Part shown: piece by piece, positions 34,440 through 46,354 of the stretch
Layout of the letters: each line of letters starts with the position of its first letter
How positions within the stretch are numbered: position 1 is the first letter of the stretch
Origin: Pisolithus tinctorius
Taxonomy: Eukaryota; Basidiomycota; Agaricomycetes; Boletales; Pisolithaceae
DNA: 64,000 nucleotides
Direction: 5' to 3'
Assembly (NCBI GenBank): GCA_024663395.1
Contig: JANFAH010000015.1
Location: 434,001-498,000, forward strand
Program-made: the position numbers and the translations under genes
Notes under the pieces: model-generated
Database searches by the model: none
What the model was told of the DNA's origin: nothing
What the model saw: the letters and a program-made list of their open reading frames with translations, nothing else

Positions 34440-35470
34440 AACACTAGGAAGGATGGGAAGACTTAATTAGCATCCCTACACAGGAGTAATCAGGGATCAG
34501 GAACTGAGGAAACAAGCGAGCCTCAAACTCACCAGCTTGTAAAATGAATGGAATATCCTCAGGAAATGAAAAGGTAGAGTTTAGGGTATATCCATACCAA
34601 GATGACTTTCGAAGGCTCCAAGCCTTTGAGAGCTGCCAAGGGCACCAAGCCCCTGGCCCTTGGTAGGGGATGCACCAAACGTTCCCCTGGTGTAATAGAT
34701 GTCAAAGAGAACGTACCGTTGACCATGAAAGTAAGAAAGTGAACAAGATAAACCTGATTAGCATCTCCACACAAAGGCGGTTGGAGATCAGCGAAGGAAG
34801 GGAGATGCAAGCCTCGAACTCACCGGCGGGCAAATTGAAAAGACTCTAGTATCGGAAGGAGAAGATGGAACTGGGGGTAGCCACAGCAAACCATCGGCCT
34901 TAATAGATAACAGAGAGAATGCTGCGTTAACCAGGAAAGTAAGAAAGCGAGCAAGAGAAACCCGATTAGTGTCCCTATACAAAGACGATCGGAGATCAGC
35001 GAAGGAAGGGGGAGATGCAAGCCTCGAACCCACCAGTGGGAAAAGTGAACGGAGTCTTGTCTCAGATGGACAAGGTGGAGCTGGGGGCAGCCATGGAAAA
35101 CCATTGGCCTTGATGGATAACGGAGAGAATGCTGCCTTAACCAGGAAAGTAAGAAAGTAAGCAAGAGAAACCTGATTAGCGTCCCTATACAAAGACGATT
35201 GGAGATCAGCTAAGGAAGGGAGATGCAAACCTTGAACCACCAACAGGCAAAGTGAACGAAGTCTTGTCTCAGAAGAAGGTGGAGATGGAGGCAGCCAAGG
35301 AGAAATGTCGGCCTTAACAGGTGATGGAGAGAATGTAGTGTTGATCAGGAAGTTTGAGAAAGCAAAGAGAAACTTGATTAACGTCTAGGGGAGACGCAAG
35401 CCTCGAACTCACCAGCGGGTAACGTGAACAGCTGAGTCTCCTTTGGGAAGTAAAAGATGGACTCCAGGGT
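34440..35470. repeat. Tandem repeat, about 207-bp units
   Basis: Units start near 34735, 34942, 35150 and 35348, with a partial one near 34450. Shared core: AAGTAAGAAAG, GAAACCTGATTAG, GGAGATCAGC, AGGGAGATGCAAGCC, CGAACTCACC. On the minus strand every unit has a donor-like GGTGAGTTCGAGG. Units are diverged from each other. No protein is recognised. Confidence 0.7.
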
Positions 35471-35494
35471 AGCCAAGGAAAGCTGGCAGTCTTC

Positions 35495-36340
35495 AATGCC
35501 CCGAGTTGCGCTATACAAAGTAGCGCCTCCATGAGATGGAGTCTCGTCCGCACGACCAACAGCCAATCCATACCAAGACGACTCTCGAAGGCTCCAAGCC
35601 TTCAAGAGCCGTCAAGGGCACCAAGCCCCTGACGCTTGGTAGGGGACGCACCAAGTGTTCCCCTGGCGAAGGATTAATGACGAGAGTGGAGAGTGGAGAG
35701 TGGAAAGTGGAGAAGGGAAACAAGTGTGTGAACGTGTCAACATTGTGTATGTTTGGTTACTAAGTACACACCTATGACAATTAATTTGTCGGTATTTCCT
35801 CCGGGACTCTGGTTTGAATTGAACGCAGGGGCATTACAACATATGTTATATATTAGGTTAAGGCACCAATTAGCCCGCCCCGCATGTGTAACCTGACTGC
35901 ATACCAGCGGCATTGCAACGTTGCCCACGGCACCACCACCACCAAATAGTCCACGCGCACCGCCAGCAAATTTCTCATGCTAAGTCAGCTCTGACTTAAT
36001 GTGGTAATGATCACGTGCTCACTGCACTTGTCGCACTTCTTTTGCAAGCCCTTCAAATGATCCACGCGTCTTAATCCACGACCGCCTTCACGCTATTGCC
36101 TCAGGTGAGTTTCTTCTTTATTCCTCTTTCTTTTTCTCAATTCGTGTTGCGGAGAGGAACGTTTGGCATGTTCCTCCACCAGGATTCGAAGGGTTTGGTG
36201 CCCTTCGAGCGCTGAGATAGGTTTGGTGCCTATCTCAGTAAACTTGGCATGCTCGTGGTACCAGTTGCGTGGACGAGACTCCATTTCGTGGAGGCGCTAC
36301 CTTGCATAGCGCAACTCGGGGCATTGAAGACTGTGTGCCT
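35495..36340. repeat. Diverged inverted repeat around a CpG-rich spacer
   Basis: 35495-35670 (ending AAGCCCCTGACGCTTGGT, AGGGGACGCACC) is a diverged inverted counterpart of 36130-36340 (GTTTGGTGCC, GCATAGCGCAACTCGGGGCA). The centre (35670-36110) is unique. The layout suggests two head-to-head copies of a promoter or leader, one facing the tandem repeats and one facing cargo gene 2. Confidence 0.5.
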
Positions 36341-36684
36341 GGCATCTGTGCATGAAATCTTCACTGGGTGCAAGGTTCTATATACCATGTAGGTGTGTGA
36401 TCCACTTTTTTTTCTCATTTATCTCCCCCTTGATGGTCTCACAGATATCAGCAACGCTAGTGTTATCGGAGGAACGTTGGATGATGTGACTCCATGTCGT
36501 GGGCTGGTACTCTGACTCGGTGCCAGGGCGCACTTCAACAATTCTACTATAGCCGTATTGCTTTATTTAACTCCTCCCCCCTTCGAATGCCTCTTATCTC
36601 CTGGGTATGTTTTTATTGACCCTGTGGTGGAATCCGTACTAAGACGCTACATATTTCAGTTCTTATTTCATTTATAGGATCGAT

Positions 36685-38987
36685 ATGCCTCAAGAATGCG
36701 CTCAACAGGTCATAGCAGCAACCCAACCAGGCGATGGTGCGCTCTATTATTTAACCTAATGTGGCTCATAACCAATGCATTCTCTTTCAGGGAATTATGG
36801 TGCCTTCGACGCACGCATTCTCGCAAAATATAACGACCACTGGATCACCTCTCCTAATGCCGACTTCGTTCCCAAACCGTTTCTCTTCGAGGGGAAGACA
36901 ATCATGCTCTGCCACGATGGCCGATTCGGCCACATCGACTGTTTCCAGTGGCCTCAACTATATGCTGAGCGTTATATGTGGGCTGGATGTATCCCTCGAC
37001 ATGCAGTCTATCAGGACGACCCGACATGGTCTTGGATGTGGTGGAACATCAGGAATGTGCCAGAAGACTTCGCCTTGGAGAGAGGATCGGTGTTCAGGGT
37101 TGGTAGGGTTCATCCAGACAAGTGGAAGCATCTAGAGATCTTGTATAAATGACTAGAAGAACAGGTGAAGAACTGGCCACCAAAGAACCCTGATGATGAG
37201 GGACCTCTCCAGGTGCACATATGGATTAGGCAATGTCGAAGGTCTCTCATGTGTCTGAAGGTATGATATCTCGTTGTCTGATATTTCAATAGTTGACAAT
37301 TCCATAGCAACTCCCATTCACCTTCTGTGATACGGTGGTCCTAGTGGTGCTCTTCCAACGTCTTTGTCTGGATATTTATGCTATGGTAGACTCCCTTGAG
37401 ATAAAAATTACCCCCCCTTCTGGCCCATTTTTTAATGCAAAACAGCGTTGGATGGGTGCATTTACCACGGATCCTGATGTCTGCGAGCGACTTTTTGAAG
37501 CACGCATCCCCATATGGCTAGTCTGGAAGCCGGAGTTAGTGCCAAAGGATATGAAGATACATCGCAAGGTCGACATTACACGCCTGGAAGGCATTATCAC
37601 TACCCCAGATGAATTCGAGGTCGGCCAAATGCTCAAGTGGAATGCTAGGTGGTATTACCCTGGCGATCCTATGCATGTCCACACCCGCGAAGCTCCAGTA
37701 GTGGGTCTTGAGCAATTTGCAGTGCCCTGGCCAGAACCAAGTCCTGCAGCATCGACTCCCACAACCTCTGGCTCAATGGCCTTGAATACCGCGAGTTCCA
37801 GCATGCCCGGCTCCGCCTCGGGAGTTGCCAGAACGGATAGGGCTAAACATCACAGTGGTCCTTGTGGGTGTTTCGTTACTGATCGAGATCTTTACGCTTA
37901 CGACTATCTGCTCAGATAATTCTGCAGGTTCGAAGAAGGCCAAGACTTCCACTGCTCCGAATGTCGACTTGCCACAGGATTTTGATGATCCTGCCTTCCC
38001 CACTCACATTTACTCGTGGCACACTGCGCTTACTGACATCAACAAGGACCCCAAGAGAATTCATGCCAGTGTGCCCAAAATCGCGTATTTTTTCCCTCAC
38101 CCCACGCTATTTATGAGAGGTGAGTCCTTGGAGCGGAGGCAGAGGTACCTCTGGAATTGGTTGGTGGCCCAAGCAGGTTGGATCATGCGACTCACTGCTT
38201 CGGATGCGTCCCCCGTCATTCCCTGTTTGTGGCGTGATTATCTTAACACGATTCCCAACCACATTTCGATCAGTTTTTCTGGGAACCAAATATGTGAAGC
38301 TGCTGATATCTTTGGTCTGGAGTTCGTGAAGATTCAGCATGATGTACCGAGTCATGTGCAGTTCCACGACATTACAATTGGTCTCGCAGACCTTGCTACC
38401 ATCGACTTGGCAACAAAGGGCAAGATTCTCTGGGACCTGTATGAGCATAATTTCCGCTTCAAGCTGGTTGCCTTGGACCGTCTGCTGGTGCCCGCCCTCT
38501 GGTCGAATGTGGAATCTGAGCGGCTGGACCAAATCCATCAGGTAAGTTTTTGCCTTGCACCTCAAAAGAATCCATTTACTAAATTTTTATGCAGATCTTC
38601 CTGGGAGATTCGGAGCTTACCATGTTCGCTGAACCCTTCCCGGTTAAGGATCAAGGTCTGGCCTCACTAGAACCCCAAACGAAGCTGGAATATGTCGAGA
38701 GGTTCCAGATGCTGCTCGCTTCGTGGCCAGGGTTTCCACCGGATTTGGGAACCTCACTTCCATCGTCAGCCTCACCGGTGTGTGTTTGGGCAGTGGAAAA
38801 ACGGCTTGCGTTATTTTACGTGCAGTCATTCTTCGATAACTTCGGTCATTTGCCTATCATCCTCCATCTTATTCCGAAAAATCCTCGCAGTATTTACAGC
38901 TTGGGCGATAACTGCTTAATCCCATCATCATCCGCATTATCATCTGCATCGTCGTCTGCACTTCCCCCCCATCCCCCACAAGCATAA
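36685..38987 (+). pseudogene. KDZ cargo gene 2, unknown function
   Basis: Exon 1 MPQECAQQVIAATQPGDG joins across an intron (36736-36790) to NYGAFDARILAKYNDHWITS, LCHDGRFGHIDCFQWPQLYAERYMWAG, PDKWKHLEILYK. An in-frame TGA at 37150-37152 (Arg expected) follows, then LEEQVKNWPPKN. Later exons: FTFCDTVVLVVLFQRLCLDIYAMVD, DPDVCERLFEARIPIWLVW, AKTSTAPNVDLPQDFDDPAFP, LWNWLVAQAGWIMRL, ADIFGLEFVKIQHDVPSHV and, after an intron at 38541-38594, the C-terminus with a Ser/Ala/Pro tail. I recognise this as a family often found in Agaricomycete genomes without known function. CpG-rich, with one clear stop; otherwise open. Confidence 0.65.
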
Positions 38988-39237
38988 TTATGTGGCTATT
39001 TACTTGTAGTTACCGTAAAATCTGCATCCATTTCACCCCTCGTCTGTGTCATTGTTCTTGCCTATCGTGTATCAAAAGGTCAGCTTTCATCTATCACTGC
39101 CAGCTAACCGGACGTGCTCATGGTGGCTTGGTGTTGACAACCAGCGGACTAGAATTAGGTGTTCTGGTCACAGTCCTCCAACTTGGTGTTGCTGGATTGT
39201 CGTCTCTCCCTGGCTAGAGAACTGATCAACATTCCAG

Positions 39238-42200
39238 ATGTCATTTCGTCGCCCAAGGAAGTTTTTGAATCACCGTTCCTCGATTCCAGTGACCTCCGAC
39301 TCGCGTTCCTCTGGGAGTCATCCTCCTCCTGTACCAGTCTCCGACTTGCATTCCCCTGGAGGTCAAGCAGTACTTGTTGACCATGACCAGGTTGAGCCAC
39401 CACGCCAGGCACAGCCAATTTTTACCTTCCCATTGAACGTCTGGTCACTTTGCCTGGGCATCGCAGTTTCACGCAGCCGCCTCAGGGGACTTCAGCCCCC
39501 TGCACTGCTTCTGCTACGAACTCCCCTCCCCTCACAGGAGCTTGCCTCCCATCTGAGGATGAGCTTGCCCCTGCCCATTTGGATTGTCTAATGGAGGGGC
39601 TACATGTCAGTCACGATGACTTTTTTGCCCCGCCATCCTCGCTGTCCTGCAATGCTCACAAGAAAATGAGACAGTGGCAGCGGTGGTTGTCTGAAACCAT
39701 CCCCTCACTTATTGAGCCCTATCTTGCATATTGATGGCTCTCTAGAAACTTCCAGCACCGCGTTGACTATGAGTGCCCAGAGTGTAGTTGCGTCTCTCGA
39801 CAATTGAAGGTTCTCTGTGTTAGTTTCAATGGTAAGATTTTATTGCATGTTTTCCTCTCTACTTAGACATATGGCTTGTGCCAGGTTTGCAAGTGGTTGA
39901 TCTCACCGTCTGTCCATGTGCACTGGCAGCACTTCAGCTCCTGCAGATGGGGTACTATCCATCTGCGCCACTGGGGCCAACCCTTGCTGTCAGTTTACAG
40001 CTTCTGAGTCTGGTCAGGCAGGTCTTTATGTGCATGCCCCCAAACATTTCTGCATGGTGCAAGTCCCTTGAAGCACATCTTGCTAGCATGGGCTACAAGG
40101 TAGACACAAAGGTTTGTGTCTGAATTCTGTCCCCTTGATTATATTATCTGTATCCACTGTTTTCATTTATGTTGTGATTATGAGACTACAGTTTTGTGTA
40201 TGTCTAACCTATTGGGACTTTGTTGTTTGTGTCTAATGAATGATTGCACTGTGGTTGTATGAATGTGCACATGTCTGTAGATCTGATCTTGTGTTGTGTT
40301 TATCAAGTCAATGCATGCCTTTAACTATTTCCATCCATATCTATTAATGATGTTTGCTAATGATACTTACAGGAAGGTATACGTTGAAGGTTTAGTAATG
40401 CATACCACTGGTATTGCATCCTGGAAATCTCAGTTGATGAATATGTTCAACAACACTTGGAAAGTGCTGCAACCCCACCAGCAGACATCCTCCCTGCAGT
40501 TCCATCATCCTCTCACCACCCTCCAGATGTCTCAAGCTCAAGGACATGGCCTTCGGAATACCTATGAAAGTGTTGTCCATTATGCTTTGGTAGTCACAAC
40601 TGGAAAAATAATAATAGGTATGTTTCTTGGTGCATATACATAATCCTATGTTACTAAATAGTCTTGGGTCCTAGCTCCTCCAATCCTGATGCAATTGTTT
40701 GCATTGATGCTTGCTTTACCCAGAAACGTAGAAGAAGTCAACAGGATGACCCAGTAAACCCTACAGGTTCAGTTTTTCTGTCACAAGAAGACATTGATAC
40801 TATGGAATGTGAGGTTGAAGGTTTGAGAAGGACAAAGGCATCAATGCAAAAGAGGAGTGGTCAGTCTTCTAAGAAGAATTGTGGAGATGAGGATAGGTTT
40901 GAGCAGGGTATGAGGATACCACCATCAGTCCTCAAGGGTTGTAATGAATCCTTCACTGCAGCTGATGAGAGACATCAGAAAGTGAGCTTAGTCATTTAAC
41001 CTGTCTGCAATATTCTGATGGTGGTATAGGCAAGTACCCAATTCTTTTCAGATACTGGAGTTATGGCCCTACTCTGTCGTCATGATCGTGTTATTCACCT
41101 TGCCAACATGACTTCAGCAGGGGAGAAGCAACACTATGCACTTGCCCTCATCAAATCATTATTCAGTCACCTCCCTGATGATTTTCACATTGGGCTGTTA
41201 TATGACATAGGCTGTCAGCTTGAACAGAGCTGCAGAAAGTGGGGCTACCTTGGGCCATTTCTACCCCGAATTTCTTTTGCTATATCAGTCTTTCATGCCT
41301 TTGGTCATCAATGGGCTTGCCAGCTCATCTATCACCCTCGGAAATGAGAAGGGTTTGGGCTTTCTGATGGAGAGGGTTGTGAGCGATTTTGGAGTTCAAT
41401 TAAGCCACTAATACCATCTCTGCGAGTTTCTGGGGTATGCAATTAGTTGTGTCACAAAATGCAGGCTAATATTTTATTCAGTATCATCAACGCCTCTTTG
41501 TTATTGACTCCCAGGTGCACTATCTTGACATGAAGAGTCTTACTGGTGTTGGCCAGTGGCTTTTGCGGCGCTGGAACCACTGTCAAGAAAAAAAGACTTC
41601 TGCAAAAAAGGGTCTAAGAAAATCTGGAATCAATATTCAGACACTTCAAGCTGAATGGGAGGCTCAGGTTTCAGTACAAACCAAGCCAGCATCTCGTAAG
41701 CCTCCTGTATAAGTGATTCCTCTTGCTGTGAGCTGACAGTAATTTAAGGGCACTCTGCAAAAGCCACAGAAAATTTTATAATGCAAATGATGGCAACTCA
41801 GAAATCACTGGAAACTTATGAAGCTAGACTAGATGAACTGGAGAAGGGTCTTCTCCGAGGAGGGGCTGATATGACAAATTTAAATATACAGTTAGCAGAG
41901 TGTCACAAAAAGATTATACATTTCAAGCAAGCTTCACAAAGACAGAGGGCAAGCCTTGGAATAGATGGGCTTGCAGAGCTTTCCAGGCTCCAGAATAGTT
42001 CCTTTCTTCAGGCTGGTGGTTCTTCCTCTTCTAGATTTATAAGTTGATTGAATTCAAAGCATTCAGCTGCGTATGCATGCATTGGCAATCAAGAAGCGTA
42101 TCCGAGACCGTCTGTGTCAACGAAAGTTTGAATTAGAGAGACTAGAACGGTCTTACCGACAGACAGTTAGTGGTAAGTGGTGCTCTCAAGCATTTGCCTC

Positions 42201-43077
42201 TTGTGGTTGACTGCTTTGAAGAAAAAAAACTTCAAATCCATGTGGAAGGATCTGTCTGGCGACAAGAACCAGGAATTGTCAAGCTTTCTACCTCCTACAA
42301 TAATTTGTGTTTGCAGTTGGTAGCTCTCATCCGCCAGGGGAAAGCCCCTCAAGGGGCCATAGCACCTATACTGATCCAAAGGGATGGCTTGTTCAAACTA
42401 GATGTGGATGATGATATCTGGCAGGATATTGGTCTTGAGGATGATTCTGTGGGATTGCCACCAGCTTGGTTAGCTGATGAAAGGGTGCACTTGGGGATCA
42501 GGTCACTCCTTGAGCTGAAGAGGTGTGAGGAGGAGGAAAGGAGGCTCCTGTATGAAAGAAAAAACTTGATGGAATGGCACTCAGAGGAATGGAGATGGCT
42601 GGAGAAATGCAGAGTGGATGCAGGTAAGAGAGCTGTTTTGTCATTGAATGTATTAAGATAATTGAATGAAAATCAGGTGCAGATCTTGCATATGAACTGG
42701 ACCACAGGGCTTCAGCACTAGCAAGTCTGAGTCTCTTGTGGCAGGAAAAAATGAGGGACTTTCCAGGAGGTGCTGATGAGAGCTGGGAGGCAAGGGTTGA
42801 AAAATGGAGGAATATGGATTGTGCACCACTCACCATGGACATGGACAGAAATGAAGAGGTGGGATGGGAGGACTTGGAATCTGAGAATGATGATGGGGAT
42901 GATGAAATGCTTGATGATGACTTGCTGTGTGTTGCTGAGGAATTTGCTCTTGCAGATGAATATCACCAACAGTTCAGTGAGATGTCATTGACAGAGTTCT
43001 CATGGGCAGATGACTGGGAATTAGATGTATTGGATATGGATCCCCCATCATCTCCAAGTAAAAGACCACGTAGATAG
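39238..43077 (+). pseudogene. KDZ transposase (CxC1-type N-terminus), degenerate
   Basis: The N-terminal region ends KMRQWQRWLSETIPSLIEPYLAY. A cysteine-rich part follows (YECPECSCVSRQLKVLC, VCPCALAALQLLQMGYYPSAP, PPNISAWCKSLEAHL). The KDZ core from about 40690: IVCIDACFTQKRR, SDTGVMALLCRHDRVIHL, NMTSAGEKQHYALALI, GLLYDIGCQLEQSC, SVFHAFGHQWACQLIYHPRK, GFGLSDGEGCERFWSSIKPL. A coiled-coil C-terminus (RIRDRLCQRKFELERLERSYR) and acidic tail end in SPSKRPRR. Multiple short introns, one apparently GC-AG (near 42015). Stops: TGA at 39732-39734, 40565-40567 and 41345-41347. Catalyses element excision in intact relatives. Adjacent to the right array. Confidence 0.9.
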
Positions 43078-43159
43078 TGAAGCTAGTCTTGTATGTCTCT
43101 GAAAAATTCATTAGATGAGTGCCCATGGCATCTGAAATATTTTAATATACCAGGAGTGT

Positions 43160-45690
43160 GCAGAATTGGGGGGATGGCCCCCAGTAACCTCCAAAGCTAT
43201 GATGAAACATGCTACTGGCCTCAAGAAGGGGGTGGGATGTCCCACAGTAGCCTCTGAAGCTATCATTGGACATCCCACTGGCCACTGGAAGGGGGGGGGG
43301 TGGAACATCCCACAGTAGCTTCCAAAGCTATCATGGGACATCCCATTGACCTCTGGAAGGGGGGATGGGATGTCCCACAGTAGCTTCCAAAGCTATCATG
43401 GGGCATCCCATTGGCCTATGAAAGGGGGGATGAGATGTCCCACAGTAGCTTCCAAAGCTACCATGGGACATCCCAATGGCCTATGGAAGGGGGATGGGAT
43501 GTCCCACAGTAGCCTCTGAAGCTATCATGGGACATCCCATTGACCTCTGGAAGGGGGGATGGGATGTCCCACAGTAGCTTCCAAAGCTACCATGGGACAT
43601 CCCATTGGCCTATGGAAGGGGGGGTGGGATGTCCCACAGTAGCCTCTGAAGCTATCATGGGACATCACACTGGCCTCTGGAAGGGGGGTGGGATGTCCCA
43701 CAGTAGCTTCCAAAGCTACCATGGGACATCCCATTGACCTATGGAAGGAGGGGTGGGATGTCCCACAGTAGCCTCTGAAGCTATCATGGGACATCCCACT
43801 GGCCTCTGGAAGGGGGGGTGGGACATCCCACAGTAGCTTCCAAAGCTACCATGGGACATCCCATTGGCCTATGGAAGGGGGATGGGATGTCCCACAGTAG
43901 CCTCTGAAGCTATCATGGGACATCCCACTGACCTCTAGAAGGGGGGGATGGGATGTCCCACATTAGCCTCTGAAGCTATCATGGGACATCCTACTGACCT
44001 CTGGAAGGGGGGTGGGATGTCCCACAGTAGCTTCCAAAGCTACCATGGGACATCCCATTGGCCTATGGAAGGGGGATGGGATGTCCCACAGTAGCCTCTG
44101 AAGCTATCATGGGACATCCCACTGACCTCTGGAAGGGGGGGTGGGACATCCCACAGTAGCTTCCAAAGCTACCATGGGACATCCCATTGGCCTATGGAAG
44201 GGGGATGGGATGTCCCACAGTAGCCTCTGAAGCTATCATGGGACATCCCACTGACCTCTGGAAGGGGGGGATGGGATGTCCCACATTAGCCTCTGAAGCT
44301 ATCATGGGACATCCTACTGACCTCTGGAAGGGGGGTGGGATGTCCCACAGTAGCTTCCAAAGCTACCATGGGACATCCCATTGGCCTATGGAAGGGGGAT
44401 GGGATGTCCCACAGTAGCCTCTGAAGCTATCATGGGACATCCCACTGACCTCTGGAAGGGGGGGTGGGACATCCCACAGTAGCTTCCAAAGCTACCATGG
44501 GACATCCCATTGGCCTATGGAAGGGGGATGGGATGTCCCACAGTAGCCTCTGAAGCTATCATGGGACATCCCACTGACCTCTGGAGGGGGGGTGGGATGT
44601 CCCACAGTAGCTTCCAAAGCTACCATGGGACATCCCATTGGCCTATGGAAGGGGGATGGGATGTCCCACAGTAGCCTCTGAAGCTATCATGGGACATCCC
44701 ACTGACCTCTGGAAGGGGGGGGTGGGACATCCCACAGTAGCTTCCAAAGCTACCATGGGACATCCCATTGGCCTATGGAAGGGGGATGGGATGTCCCACA
44801 GTAGCCTCTGAAGCTATCATGGGACATCCCACTGACCTCTGGAAGGGGGGTGGGATGTCCCACAGTAGCTTCCAAAGCTACCATGGGACATCCCAATGGC
44901 CTATGGAAGGGGGATGGGATGTCCCACCATAGCCTCTGAAGCTATCATGGGACATCCCACTGACCTATGGAAGGGGGATGGGATGTCCCACAGTAGCCTC
45001 TGAAGCTATCATGGGACATCCCACTGACCTCTGGAAGGGGGGGTGGGACATCCCACAGTAGCTTCCAAAGCTACCATGGGACATCCCATTGGCCTATAGA
45101 AGAGGGATGGGATGTCCCATAGTAGCCTCTGAAGCTATCATGGGACATCCCACTGACCTTTGGAAGGGGGGTGGGATGTCCCACAGTAGCTTCCAAAGCT
45201 ACCATGGGACATCCCAATGGCCTATGGAAGGGGGATGGGATGTCCCACCATAGCCTCTGAAGCTATCATGGGACATCCCACTGACCTATGGAAGGGGGAT
45301 GGGATGTCCCACAGTAGCCTCTGAAGCTATCATGGGACATCCCACTGACCTCTGGAAGGGGGGGTGGGACATCCCACGGTAGCTTCCAAAGCTACCATGG
45401 GACATCCCATTGGCCTATGGAAGAGGGATGGGATGTCCCATAGTAGCCTCTGAAGCTATCATGGGACATCCCACTGACCTCTGGAAGGGGGGTGGGATGT
45501 CCCACAGTAGCTTCCAAAGCTACAATGGGACATCCCAATGGCCTATGGAAGGGGGATGGGATGTCCCACCATAGCCTCTGAAGCTATCATGGGACATCCC
45601 ACTGGCCTATGGAAGGGGGGGGGTGGGATGTCCCACAGTGGCCTCCAAAGCTATCAAGGGGCATCCCACTGTCCTGGGCATGGGGCCCCA
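43160..45690. repeat. Right hairpin minisatellite array (about 65-bp units, about 39 copies)
   Basis: Same unit as the left array in inverted orientation: GGGATGTCCCACAGTAGC, AAGCTATCATGGGACATCCC, CTCTGGAAGGGGG. Two unit types alternate (AGCCTCTGAAGCTATCA and AGCTTCCAAAGCTACCA). In 44880-45600 a higher-order repeat of about 323 bp (five units) is visible: the phrase CATCCCAATGGCCTATGG recurs at about 44885, 45207 and 45530. Confidence 0.92.
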
Positions 45691-46104
45691 TGCCAATCAG
45701 ATCATATAGCATCCTATGCCAGTGGGGCACTCACATGCTCATCCCCCACAAGAGCATCATTTTGATACTATGTATGTATGTACCTCAACTGTAAGTTGGA
45801 AACAAAAGTACTGATCTTAGTGAGGAGTGACTGTTGTAACAAACACAAACTTACAGTACTATTGGGGGGATTCTGAATCCATTAGCCTTTAGTAATTGAC
45901 AGGTTCACCTTCATCCACATTGTACAATTCTGCAGATGGCATCACACAAACACACTCATTGCCCAGTAGTCTTCATATATCACTTAATATGTATAATAAG
46001 TGTTTTTTGGGAGGGTAATGTTTTCATCCATCCCCTCAGTTTGATAGGTATGCTCATTGTCTGGATGATGATCATAACAGCAATGTGTTTGTGATTGAAA
46101 GCTG
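45691..46104. other. Subterminal unique segment, KDZ transposon
   Basis: No gene. Its first part is a weak inverted match to 23940-24070 in the left subterminal region, so the inverted terminal homology extends beyond the 250-bp repeat. Confidence 0.6.
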
Positions 46105-46354
46105 ACATTCCAATGTGGGTGTGAGCTGCACTTTTGCAGTTGAGGACCCCTGACACCTAAGGCAGCCATGGGACAGCCCAAAATATATTACCAAAGGGCT
46201 GGGATTATGGGACATCCCAGCTCCTGCACACTGCAAATAGCCCTGGGACATGGCCAGATGTCCCTGGGATGACCTGGTCTGAGTGGCTTTTAGCTTGGAT
46301 GATTTGTAGAAAAACTTCAGCCTAAATGCTTATGAAAATTGGTTACCTGAAGTG
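46105..46354 (-). repeat. Right terminal inverted repeat of the KDZ transposon
   Basis: Inverted counterpart of 23351-23600, ending AAAATTGGTTACCTGAAGTG, followed by the TSD CTCTCAC. Confidence 0.85.

Larger units (their letters stand above)
23351..46354. mobile_element. 23-kb KDZ (Kyakuja-Dileera-Zisupton) transposon
   Basis: Ends are inverted repeats starting CACTTCAGGTAACCAATTTT, flanked by direct repeats CTCTCAC (23344-23350 and 46355-46361). The empty site is confirmed by X2, where the homologous sequence is continuous. From left: terminal repeat, unique segment, hairpin minisatellite array, spacer, cargo gene 1 (minus, holding X3), tandem-repeat regions, cargo gene 2, KDZ transposase, inverted minisatellite array, terminal repeat. 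KDZ elements are known in Agaricomycetes and fish; a TSD of about 8 bp is usual for Zisupton, compared with 7 perfect bases here (8 with one mismatch). All coding parts carry stops. Confidence 0.9.
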
